DNA of 60,679 nt from an uncultured Eubacterium sp. GTDB taxonomy: Bacteria; Bacillota; Clostridia; Lachnospirales; Lachnospiraceae. The DNA lies in contig URAI01000006.1 in NCBI GenBank assembly GCA_900545725.1, forward strand, positions 1 through 60,679. Reading direction: 5' to 3'. Both the position numbers and the translations under genes were made by a program. A model generated the notes under the pieces. It worked only from the letters and a program-made list of their open reading frames with translations. It made no database searches and had not been told where the DNA came from. This document shows, piece by piece, positions 34,207-42,396 of this stretch (position 1 is its first letter; every line of letters starts with the position of its first letter).

Positions 34207-35745
34207 CTACTTTTTAAAGAACAAAATGGCATCCTGTTTACTATTTTCGTTCTCAGAATAGTCTGCCCGAAAACTATATGCATATCTCCCCATTCCATAA
34301 CTTGTAGATCTATATGCAAGCTTTGTTAGTGTAAATCCTAGTTCTTCCATCATGGAAATAAAAACTTTGTGGACACTAAACAATTCACCCTTAACAGTAC
34401 AATCCCCAATTACTATACAGCAATATCCTCCTTCTTTGAGATTTTCATATATTGTTTTATAAGCTTTATAGTTATGTTCAAAATATCTAAAAATGGCATC
34501 ATCATTATTTACTGGATATGATTTAATTTCTGATTTTTTTATCTCATCATATGATTTACATCCAAATATCTCATCAAATCCATCTGCCCAAATAAACTTT
34601 AACTTATAAACAGAAATATAATCAAAACAATTTAAATAAGGTGGATGGGATAATACTGCTCCTAATTGTTTTTTTGTTTCCTTATTACACCTTTGTATTT
34701 GTTCAAAAACCTCTTCATTATTTGAATTATTTACGATACTAGCATCTGAAAATACTTTTTTCGATGATGCTTGATTCCACTCATCCATCGTAAATATCAT
34801 TTCATTTATTTTTTTTACAAATGCTTCAATTGCATCCCTTTCTCTCTTTCGCTTATTCACATGTGGTCTCACTTCTGCATCGTGAGCCCGCGATACTCTT
34901 CTAACAATTGCAAAAAATCCCAAATCAAAAAATTCTCTTTCTCTAGTTAATTCAAAAGATAATAGAGTTCGCTTTATTATATATAATTGTCTAATAACAT
35001 TTTCCGAAAACCATTTTGAAAATGTTTCTTGTTCATTTATTATTCTCGTTTGCTCATCAATTTCTGAAATAATTGAACTATCCAAATCCGTTATTAATTC
35101 ACTAAATAAACCTCCCCTATAATGATTATTATATTTGTTAATCTCCTCTTTTATTTCTTCCCACATATCCTTCAATATCAAAGTATCGTAATTATAGGTC
35201 TTGACTCTACACGCTAATACAGCAAACGGATTTATGTCGAATCCAAGTGAATCAAACCCTGCTAATTTAGCTTCAACCAAAGAAGTTCCTGATCCTGCAT
35301 AATTATCTATAATAAAATCTTTATCCTTCTCTATCACATTCTTATCAATAAGATCTTCTAATATCATCTTTCCTATCTTTGATGGAAACTTTCCATAATA
35401 TCTAAAATAATCATGTGTTAAATACGATAATTCTGAGATAGTTTCATCAACATTCCAAAATTCTTTTTCACATTGTAATTTATTTATGTCAATCAAACTT
35501 TTTTTATAATATTCATTATTCTTTAATACAAAACTTTTTTTATTAGCCATCTGATTTTCCAGTCTTTCTTCTTTATATTCTTTCGCCTTATTTCGCTCTT
35601 TTTCAATAACTCTATCTGCTTCAATAAGAGCAGTTCGTCTAATAAACTCGCTGTATGAAGAATATGACTCGATTTCTGCGGCTTCTTTAATCTTATTCAA
35701 ATCTTTTTCACTTACTCTAATACTTATAGAAATAGTCTTATTCAT
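34207..35745 (-). CDS. DNA methyltransferase with N-terminal ribbon-helix-helix domain
   Basis: 512 aa. Residues 1-50 (TISISIRVSEKDLNKIKEAA...YSEFIRRTALIEA) are a ribbon-helix-helix domain like those of MobC or TacA/DUF1778 antitoxins. A Lys/Glu-rich coiled segment follows (48-70). The methyltransferase core has motif I DNYAGSGTSLVEA (147-159), the acidic GFDINPF (168-174) and motif IV SHPPYLNCFDY (366-376), an N4/N6 amino-methyltransferase layout. The residue before PPY, normally D, N or S, is His. GGAGG 7 nt upstream selects 35745; 26 more in-frame codons are open upstream. It probably protects against the convergent nuclease. Confidence 0.85.
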   Translation of the reverse strand: MNKTISISIRVSEKDLNKIKEAAEIESYSSYSEFIRRTALIEADRVIEKERNKAKEYKEERLENQMANKKSFVLKNNEYYKKSLIDINKLQCEKEFWNVDETISELSYLTHDYFRYYGKFPSKIGKMILEDLIDKNVIEKDKDFIIDNYAGSGTSLVEAKLAGFDSLGFDINPFAVLACRVKTYNYDTLILKDMWEEIKEEINKYNNHYRGGLFSELITDLDSSIISEIDEQTRIINEQETFSKWFSENVIRQLYIIKRTLLSFELTREREFFDLGFFAIVRRVSRAHDAEVRPHVNKRKRERDAIEAFVKKINEMIFTMDEWNQASSKKVFSDASIVNNSNNEEVFEQIQRCNKETKKQLGAVLSHPPYLNCFDYISVYKLKFIWADGFDEIFGCKSYDEIKKSEIKSYPVNNDDAIFRYFEHNYKAYKTIYENLKEGGYCCIVIGDCTVKGELFSVHKVFISMMEELGFTLTKLAYRSTSYGMGRYAYSFRADYSENENSKQDAILFFKK

Positions 35746-36044
35746 ATGCATTCCTCCAATAAAACATATTACCATTAGTGTACTACATTTGCAATACATT
35801 TCACTACAAAATACAAACCACAATCGTAGCTGTTACCATGCCAACAATTGTTGTCATTATCATTCATATTCAACCTCTAAGTAGTCCATTACTACTAAAG
35901 AAATTCTCCCAACACATTTACCTTTATTCCGATTCTGCCCATGAGCCTTAGTAGTCGAAACCGTAGTAATTCCAAGGCTTTCCGCCATATTCTGCCCCGT
36001 GTTGCCCCAGTCTGCGAAGGTATGCATTATCATAAAACTGGTGT
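35746..36044. other. Island right flank, unrecognised fragments
   Basis: Minus-strand frame 35860-36054 (HTFADWGNTGQNMAESLGIT..., GKCVGRISLVVMDYLEVEYE) is open and protein-like, and overlaps a 29-codon frame near 35780-35872. I recognise neither. They may be the tail of a lost island gene now fused to the displaced phosphatase start. Confidence 0.35.
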
Positions 36045-36074
36045 GCCGTGGCATACGAATAATATTTTTGTCAT
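36030..36074 (-). pseudogene. Displaced 5' end of the phosphatase gene
   Basis: ATG at 36074 begins MTKILFVCHG, matching MIKILFICHG of the intact phosphatase, then diverges (TPVL) and stops at 36030. The upstream TTTCTCC ribosome-site region is also shared. This is the original gene start separated from its body by the island. Confidence 0.75.
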
Positions 36075-36227
36075 TGTTTTGTTTCTCCTTATTTTTTCCC
36101 CAAATGTCCTGTTTTACAAGGGTTTCCGGGGGTTATGGTAAAATGTTCTGAAATTATAGATTGTGGCAGAACAGAGCAGAAAACTGCACGTTGTTACTGC
36201 CTGTTAGTAGTAAAATTGGTAGTAAAA
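36045..36227. repeat. Island right boundary (attR-like)
   Basis: Counterpart of 29746-29928. It ends with the exact 27-bp repeat at 36201-36227 and is followed by sequence unrelated to the left copy (GTGGGTTACTATG). From 36228 to the MarR stop at 36375 no gene is seen. Confidence 0.65.
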
Positions 36228-36374
36228 AGAAGTGGGTTACTATGTAGAAGCTGTAAGTCTTGTAACCCGCTAAACAAGCGGATTCCGAGACTTCCCCTTT
36301 TGTTCTGCTGCAAATTGCTGCTAATAGCAGATACTCTTTCTTCTATCGTCTTCAGCTGGTTGTCATTAATTTCT

Positions 36375-36815
36375 CTATATGTTATCTTCAAGATTGACCT
36401 CTATTTTATCTAGTATATTGATTAGATATTCAAGTTCCTCGTTGGAAAGTCCTTTACAGAAAGTATCATCAGTAGTTTTAAAAATATCTATAACATTTTC
36501 TGCTTTACGCCTTCCGTCAGGTGTAAGCTCTATAAGCCATGAGCGGCGGCAGTTGGGCTTGGAAGTACGTTTAATAAGTCCGGCACGTTCCATCTTATCA
36601 AGTGTTCTTGATATCGTAGTGGTATCAATAAGACATATGTCAGCGAGTTCACGCTGCATCATAGATCCTTTCGTATAAAGTGCTTTAAGAATACGTGGCT
36701 GTCCCTCACCGACAGTAAGTCCAAGAGCAATAAACTGCGGCTGTAAAAGCCATCTTCGGAGTATTTCTATTTTGAATAATTTTTGTCGTACATCTGATTT
36801 ATCCAACGTTTTCAT
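36375..36815 (-). CDS. MarR-family transcriptional regulator
   Basis: 146 aa winged helix: MQRELADICLIDTTTISRTLDKMERAGLIKR is the recognition region, followed by the wing RSWLIELTPDGRRKAE. GAGGA 5 nt before the ATG at 36815 supports this start over open sequence upstream. Last gene of the ABC exporter operon. Its likely operator lies in front of the operon at 40576-40589, giving feedback control of exporter and regulator. The inducing compound is unknown. Confidence 0.9.
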   Translation of the reverse strand: MKTLDKSDVRQKLFKIEILRRWLLQPQFIALGLTVGEGQPRILKALYTKGSMMQRELADICLIDTTTISRTLDKMERAGLIKRTSKPNCRRSWLIELTPDGRRKAENVIDIFKTTDDTFCKGLSNEELEYLINILDKIEVNLEDNI

Positions 36816-36854
36816 ATTAATCCTCATTTCTGAGCAGCATTGTTGCGAAGAGGC

Positions 36855-36926
36855 GAAGAAAAATCTCCAGTGCGAATTTTTCTTCTGCCATAAATGGCTA
36901 TTTGTTCTGCTCAGAAACAAATAGCC
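36855..36926 (-). promoter_or_regulatory. Two consecutive hairpins in the exporter-marR gap
   Basis: GAAGAAAAAT/ATTTTTCTTC (36855-36864, 36876-36885) and GGCTATTTGTT/AACAAATAGCC (36896-36906, 36916-36926) are perfect 10- and 11-bp stems. They fill the 121-nt gap between the exporter stop and marR. Neither is followed by a clean T run on the minus strand. They may stabilise or attenuate the message. Confidence 0.55.
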
Positions 36927-36936
36927 GTGTCAATAA

Positions 36937-38829
36937 TTACTGTAATTCAAATTGTCCTGTATAGAGCTGGTAATAACGTCCTTTTTGGGAAAGCAGTTCG
37001 TCATGGCTTCCACGTTCTATTATCTTACCTTTTTCAAGTACCATAATGGCATTGGAATTTCTTACAGTTGATAAGCGGTGTGCTATTACAAATACAGTCC
37101 TGTCCTTCATTATGGCATCCATTCCCTTTTCAATAAGACGTTCAGTTCTTGTATCTACCGAACTTGTGGCTTCATCCAAAATAAGTACCGGAGGATGTGA
37201 TACGGCGGCTCTGGCTATTGCAAGTAATTGTCTTTGACCTTGAGACAGGTTGCTTCCGTCAGTATATAGCATGGTGTTATATCCGTCGGGGAGTCTTCGT
37301 ATAAATGAATCCGCATTTGCAATAATGGCAGCCTGCCTTACATCATCGTCAGTTGCGTCTAACCTGCCATAGCGGATATTATCGGCAATAGTACCGGTAA
37401 AGAGGTGGGTATCCTGAATAACCATGGAAAGAGATCGTCTTAAATCGTCTTTTTTAATATTAGTAATATCTATTCCATCATATGTTATTGTGCCTGACTG
37501 AATCTCGTAGAATCTGTTAATCAGATTGACAATAGTAGTCTTTCCTGCACCGGTAGAACCGACAAATGCAATCTTATGTCCGGGTTTTGCATAAAGTGAA
37601 ATATCATTTAATACTTTTTTTTGTGGCATATAGCCAAATACTACATTGTTAAACCTCACATCACCCTTTAATTCAACATATGAGTAATGTACATCGTCTG
37701 TATGTGCCAGTCCTGTAGAGTCATTGGCAATTTCAGGGACTTTCCATGCAAATGTGCCGGTAAATACAGGGCTTTCAGTCAGTGTTCCATCTTGTGATTT
37801 ATTAGCATTACAAAGAGTTACAGTACCGTTATCAATTTCAGGCTCGGTATCCATCATGTCAAATATTCTCTCGGCACCTGATAATGCTGATAACAGGAAA
37901 TTGACCTGCTGTGTGAACTGGTTAAGGGGCATTGCACTCTGACGTACATATACAAGATATGCCGAAAGGCTTCCAAGGTCAATAAGTCCACGGATTGCAA
38001 GGAGTCCGCCTACACATGCTGATAATGCATAGTTAAGGTAGGAAAGACTGACAATAGTTGGTATCATCATACCTGAAAATGTAAGCGCACTTGTCGATTC
38101 TTTTCTAAGATTTTCATTTAATTTACAGAAATTGTTAAAATCTATTTCTTCGTGGTTAAATACTTTTTCAACTTTCTGCCCTTCAGCCATTTCCTGAACA
38201 AAGCCATTAATCTTACCAAGCTCAGACTGCTGGCGGTTGAAATATTTCTTGCTGTGTTTTCCGTTAAATCTTATAAAGAAGAACATTATAATAAGGAATA
38301 CAATGACGATAAGAGAAAGTTGTATACTAAGAACCATCATCATTATTATTGTACCCGTAAGCATTATAAAGCTCTGTATAATCATTGCAAAGCTGTTATT
38401 CATAGCTTCCTGAATAGTATCGACATCATTTGTAAAACGACTCATGAGTTCACCATGTGTATGTGCATCAAAATAACTGAGAGGAAGCTTTTGTGTATGT
38501 GCAAATAAATCATTTCGTATTTCCTGAATTACTTTTTGCGAAGTCTTTACCATAAGACGGTTATATAACAGTGTGCATGTGGCGCCGCAAAAATACATAA
38601 TACCCATTCCGGTAACAGCTTTTATAAGCCCGCTCATATCTCCCGGCATGATAAAATGGTTAATTACAGGTTTAAGAAGATATGTACCTGCTATATTAGC
38701 TCCGGCACTTATAAATACAAGGACGGCAACACAGACAAATGACCATTTGTGAAGTCCAAGATATGAAAATAAGTGTTTAAGAGTTTTTTTGGTATCCTTT
38801 GGACGTTTATATCCTACATATTTTGCCAT
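36937..38829 (-). CDS. ABC exporter half-transporter, subunit with consensus ATPase site
   Basis: 630 aa. Six-helix ABC transmembrane domain (about 35-330), then an unusual linker insert of about 50 residues (335-385), then the ATPase: Walker A GSTGAGKTT, signature LSQGQRQLLAIARA, Walker B LILDEATSSVD with catalytic Glu. The start overlaps the upstream stop (TAATG). Together with the next subunit it forms a heterodimeric multidrug- or peptide-type exporter of the LmrCD/TM287-288 kind. Confidence 0.92.
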   Translation of the reverse strand: MAKYVGYKRPKDTKKTLKHLFSYLGLHKWSFVCVAVLVFISAGANIAGTYLLKPVINHFIMPGDMSGLIKAVTGMGIMYFCGATCTLLYNRLMVKTSQKVIQEIRNDLFAHTQKLPLSYFDAHTHGELMSRFTNDVDTIQEAMNNSFAMIIQSFIMLTGTIIMMMVLSIQLSLIVIVFLIIMFFFIRFNGKHSKKYFNRQQSELGKINGFVQEMAEGQKVEKVFNHEEIDFNNFCKLNENLRKESTSALTFSGMMIPTIVSLSYLNYALSACVGGLLAIRGLIDLGSLSAYLVYVRQSAMPLNQFTQQVNFLLSALSGAERIFDMMDTEPEIDNGTVTLCNANKSQDGTLTESPVFTGTFAWKVPEIANDSTGLAHTDDVHYSYVELKGDVRFNNVVFGYMPQKKVLNDISLYAKPGHKIAFVGSTGAGKTTIVNLINRFYEIQSGTITYDGIDITNIKKDDLRRSLSMVIQDTHLFTGTIADNIRYGRLDATDDDVRQAAIIANADSFIRRLPDGYNTMLYTDGSNLSQGQRQLLAIARAAVSHPPVLILDEATSSVDTRTERLIEKGMDAIMKDRTVFVIAHRLSTVRNSNAIMVLEKGKIIERGSHDELLSQKGRYYQLYTGQFELQ

Positions 38830-40556
38830 TATAAATCTGCTCCTTCCTTTTGTGATTCATATATTTCCTGATAAATCTTATTATTGCTAAGAAGGCTTTC
38901 GTGGGTGCCTATGCCATTTATACAACCCTTATCAAGAATAATAATCTGGTCAGCATGTCTTACGGAAGAGATTCTTTGTGCAATGATAATCTTGGTCATG
39001 TCAGGAAGCCTGCGGGAAAGACCCTCACGAATCTTAGCCTCTGTGGCAGTATCAACGGCACTGGTGGAGTCATCGAGAATAAGTACCTTAGGCTTTTTTA
39101 AAATAGCTCTGGCAATGCACAGACGCTGTTTCTGACCACCTGATACATTTACACCTCCCTGACCCATCTCGGTATTATAGCCGTCACTCATACGGTCAAT
39201 AAATTCATCGACACATGCAATCTGACATGCTTCTTTAATCTCGTCCATGGAAGCATTTTCATTGCCCCATTTAAGATTGGATAACAGTGTTCCTGAAAAC
39301 AGGGTGTTTTTTTGCAAAACGACAGCTATTGCATCACGAAGATGCTTCATAGGATAGTTCTTTACGTCAATACCATCTATTTTAACAGTGCCGCGGCTTG
39401 TATCATAAAGACGTGGAATAAGCTGTACCAGTGAGGTCTTGGCTGAACCGGTCTGACCAATAATTCCTACGGTCTGACCTGCTTTTATATGAAATGACAC
39501 ATCTGAAAGTACATATTCTTTTGCATCTTCTTTATATTTAAACCATACATGTTCAAATTCAATATCACCATTTTTAACAGTGATATCCTTAGCAAGTTCA
39601 TCTGTCATGTCAATCTTTTCATCTATGACCTCCATAATTCTTGCACCGGAGGCAAGAGAACGTGTCATCATAAGAAATACATTTGACATCATCATAAGGG
39701 AGTTTAAGATAAGCAGTACATAGCTTAAAAAGCCTGTAAGCTCGCCAATCATTAATTCACCCTTATTAATAAGATAACCGCCAAAAAGCAGCAGACTTAA
39801 TATAGTGCCATACATTACATATTGCATTGCAGGCATATTTAAAACAGCAAGGCTGAAAGCTTTTTCAGATTCATTTTTTAAGCTGTTGTTGACATTTTCA
39901 AATTTTTCATATTCATAATCACCACGCACATAGGATTTGACAACACGTATTGCTGTAAGATTTTCCTGAATTGTACGGTTTACAAGGTCAATTGCTGACT
40001 GCATCTTTGAATAAAGCGGACGTACATGTATAATAATAGTAATAAGTAAGACCGCAAGTATAGGCAGCGCTACAAAGAATACGAGTGCAAGTGTATGGTT
40101 AATGGAAAATGCAACTGAGGTTGCAAATATAAGCATTATAGGACTTCGTCCAAATGGTCTCATGCCTGTTGATACGGCATTCTGTATATTGGTTACATCG
40201 CTTGTAAGACGTGTTACAAGTGATGATACCCTGAAATGGTCGATGTTGGAAAATGAATAATTCTGAAGTTTTTCATATTCGGCCTTTCTTAAGTTGGCAC
40301 CAAGTCCCTGACCGGCAAGTGCTGAAAATCTTGAACTTCCTATACCGAGGATAAGGGCAAGTATGGCACATATAACCATCTGTAAGCCTTTTTTATAGAT
40401 ATACATATCATCGCCGGTTGACACACCTGTATCAATAAGGTCTGCCATTATCATAGGAACCATAAGCTCAAGTACGGCTTCTACGGCTATGCAGATAAGT
40501 GCTAACCAGGCATATTTCTTATATTCATTCATATAAGAAAAGATTCTTTTTAACAT
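38829..40556 (-). CDS. ABC exporter half-transporter, subunit with degenerate ATPase site
   Basis: 575 aa from MLKRIFSYMNEYKKYAW. Six transmembrane helices, Walker A GQTGSAKTS, signature VSGGQKQRLCIARAI, and Walker B VLILDDSTSAVD, where the catalytic Glu is Asp: the degenerate site normal for one subunit of heterodimeric exporters. GGAGGT 14 nt upstream. Open codons upstream to 40619 overlap the promoter and are rejected. First gene of the three-gene operon. Confidence 0.92.
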   Translation of the reverse strand: MLKRIFSYMNEYKKYAWLALICIAVEAVLELMVPMIMADLIDTGVSTGDDMYIYKKGLQMVICAILALILGIGSSRFSALAGQGLGANLRKAEYEKLQNYSFSNIDHFRVSSLVTRLTSDVTNIQNAVSTGMRPFGRSPIMLIFATSVAFSINHTLALVFFVALPILAVLLITIIIHVRPLYSKMQSAIDLVNRTIQENLTAIRVVKSYVRGDYEYEKFENVNNSLKNESEKAFSLAVLNMPAMQYVMYGTILSLLLFGGYLINKGELMIGELTGFLSYVLLILNSLMMMSNVFLMMTRSLASGARIMEVIDEKIDMTDELAKDITVKNGDIEFEHVWFKYKEDAKEYVLSDVSFHIKAGQTVGIIGQTGSAKTSLVQLIPRLYDTSRGTVKIDGIDVKNYPMKHLRDAIAVVLQKNTLFSGTLLSNLKWGNENASMDEIKEACQIACVDEFIDRMSDGYNTEMGQGGVNVSGGQKQRLCIARAILKKPKVLILDDSTSAVDTATEAKIREGLSRRLPDMTKIIIAQRISSVRHADQIIILDKGCINGIGTHESLLSNNKIYQEIYESQKEGADL

Positions 40557-40575
40557 TAATGTTGCACCTCCAATT

Positions 40576-40619
40576 GTTGTATATGCAACTATTGTATGAC
40601 CAAGTGTTTTGTGCGTCAA
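40576..40619 (-). promoter_or_regulatory. Promoter with MarR-type operator
   Basis: On the minus strand TTGACG (40619-40614), 17-bp spacer, TACAAT (40596-40591). Immediately downstream, GTTGCATATACAAC (40589-40576) is a near-perfect dyad of the TAGTTG..CAACTA form bound by MarR regulators of multidrug ABC operons. Its position at +1 predicts repression. Confidence 0.75.
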
Positions 40620-40896
40620 GTATTTTTTATGACAGCTTGATAGAAGAAGTGTCGTAAAAAAATAATGAGGAGTTTTAATATTATGTTAATATTTTATTGG
40701 AAATATATTCTTGAAAATGGTGAAATACTGGTATATATTTTGTAATATGTAGTGGAGAAATTATACCGTCGTGTTGATTTTATTATGTGGATACTTTCCA
40801 TATGTTTTTGTGTGCGGCAGGTGTCACAAAGCAAATAAAATAGTACATTATTTCCCCAATGGTTATATTATTTACACCTGTAGAATGGAGATTGTT

Positions 40897-42090
40897 ATGA
40901 GTAATTATGAAATGAGCAGTTATAACTTTTTTTCACCGGTTAATGTTACATTTGGCTGTGGTGCGTTAGGTAAGCTGCATACGCTTGATATGCCGGGTAA
41001 AAAAGCACTTCTTGTAATTAGTAATGGCAGGTCTGCCAGGATTAACGGTTCGCTTGAAAAGACTGAGACGGAGCTTAAAAAAGCAGGAGTTGATTATGTT
41101 ATATATAATGGAATAGGCTCTAATCCTTTAAAGTCAGCGATTGAAGAGGGGGCTAAGTTAGGAAGAGAAAATGGTGTTGATTTTGTAGTGGCACTTGGCG
41201 GAGGTTCTGTTATGGATGCAGGTAAGAATCTTGCGATGTTTATTCCACAGCCATCTGATAATCTGTGGGATTATGCTAATTGTCCTACAGGCGGTAAACA
41301 GACACCTCCTAATAAGATGCTTCCATGGATTGCTATTACAACATCAGCAGGAACCGGGTCAGAGGTGGATACAATAGGCGTTATTTCTAACCCTGATACA
41401 GATGAGAAGATTGGTATAGGTGGAATGGCTGGAATGTTTGCAAAATATGCAATAGTAGACCCTGAGCTTATGATAACAGTTCCACCGGTATTTACAGCCT
41501 ATCAGGGCTTTGATGCATTGTTTCATTCAATAGAGGGATATATAAGTAATAAGCATAGTATTATGGGTGATATGATACAGCGCTCTGCGATTGAAAATAT
41601 CGGACATTATCTTGCAAGAGCCGTAAAGAATGGAAGTGACTTAGAGGCAAGGGAACATATGGCATATGCTAATACAATGTCAGGCTATTCTATGGTGGTG
41701 GCATCTTGTATATCAGAACATGCCATGGAGCATGCGATGAGTGCATATCATCCGAAGCTTGCACATGGTGCAGGACTTATTATGTTATCAAAGGAATATT
41801 TTACATTCTGGATTAATAAGCATGTGTGTGATGACAGATTTATTGATATGGCAAAGCTGCTTGGAAAGAAAGATGCAGACAAGCCGGAGGATTTTATCGA
41901 AGCACTTCTTAAGCTGCAAAAAGATTGTGGCGTTGATAATCTTAAGATGTCAGATTATGGAATTAAGAAAGAAGATGCCATGACACTTGCAAAGAATGCA
42001 AGGGCAACGACACAGAGATTATTCAACTGCGACCCGGCACCAACTACAGATGAAGATATTGCGGGGATATATGAGAGGGCATTTAAATAA
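40897..42090 (+). CDS. Iron-containing alcohol dehydrogenase (butanol-dehydrogenase-like)
   Basis: 397 aa group III alcohol dehydrogenase. NAD(P)-binding GGGSVMDAGK, DTIGVISNPDT region, and metal ligands in FDALFHSIEGYIS, EHAMEHAMSAYHPKLAHGAG. ATGGAGATTGTT before the ATG at 40897 gives the ribosome site; the longer frame from 40771 is rejected. Monocistronic with a terminator at 42112-42171. Probably reduces aldehydes during fermentation; substrate not fixed. Confidence 0.92.
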   Translation: MSNYEMSSYNFFSPVNVTFGCGALGKLHTLDMPGKKALLVISNGRSARINGSLEKTETELKKAGVDYVIYNGIGSNPLKSAIEEGAKLGRENGVDFVVALGGGSVMDAGKNLAMFIPQPSDNLWDYANCPTGGKQTPPNKMLPWIAITTSAGTGSEVDTIGVISNPDTDEKIGIGGMAGMFAKYAIVDPELMITVPPVFTAYQGFDALFHSIEGYISNKHSIMGDMIQRSAIENIGHYLARAVKNGSDLEAREHMAYANTMSGYSMVVASCISEHAMEHAMSAYHPKLAHGAGLIMLSKEYFTFWINKHVCDDRFIDMAKLLGKKDADKPEDFIEALLKLQKDCGVDNLKMSDYGIKKEDAMTLAKNARATTQRLFNCDPAPTTDEDIAGIYERAFK

Positions 42091-42111
42091 TTGGATTAAA
42101 TATTAGAACGA

Positions 42112-42171
42112 AGACTGTTGTGTTAAGAAAACTATATATTATAGTCACTGCTTAGTGCAGCGGTCTTTTTT
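42112..42171 (+). terminator. Terminator after the alcohol dehydrogenase gene
   Basis: AGACTGTTGT (42112-42121) pairs with GCAGCGGTCT (42157-42166) with several G-U pairs, an inner CACT/AGTG hairpin, and TTTTTT. From here to metE (42397) the DNA is AT-rich; no SAM riboswitch or T-box was seen. Confidence 0.7.
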
Positions 42172-42396
42172 GGGAATTGATATAGCTTTAAACTATATCC
42201 AACCCCAATTTATAAGTATTTCCCAACAAAGTTTTTCTCCAATATAATAAAACCAGTCAGAAACAGATATCTGAATATAAATGTATTATTGAAAAATATT
42301 ATCAGATACATTAAAGCAATGTGATATTAAACAGACATTTGTAATATATTGTGATTACAACTGGCAATAAATATATGGAGGAACTAAAAAAGAAAA

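Noticed and set aside
42172..42396. SAM riboswitch or methionine T-box before metE
   Set aside because: Neither the S-box core nor a TGGTACCGCG-type T-box sequence is present.
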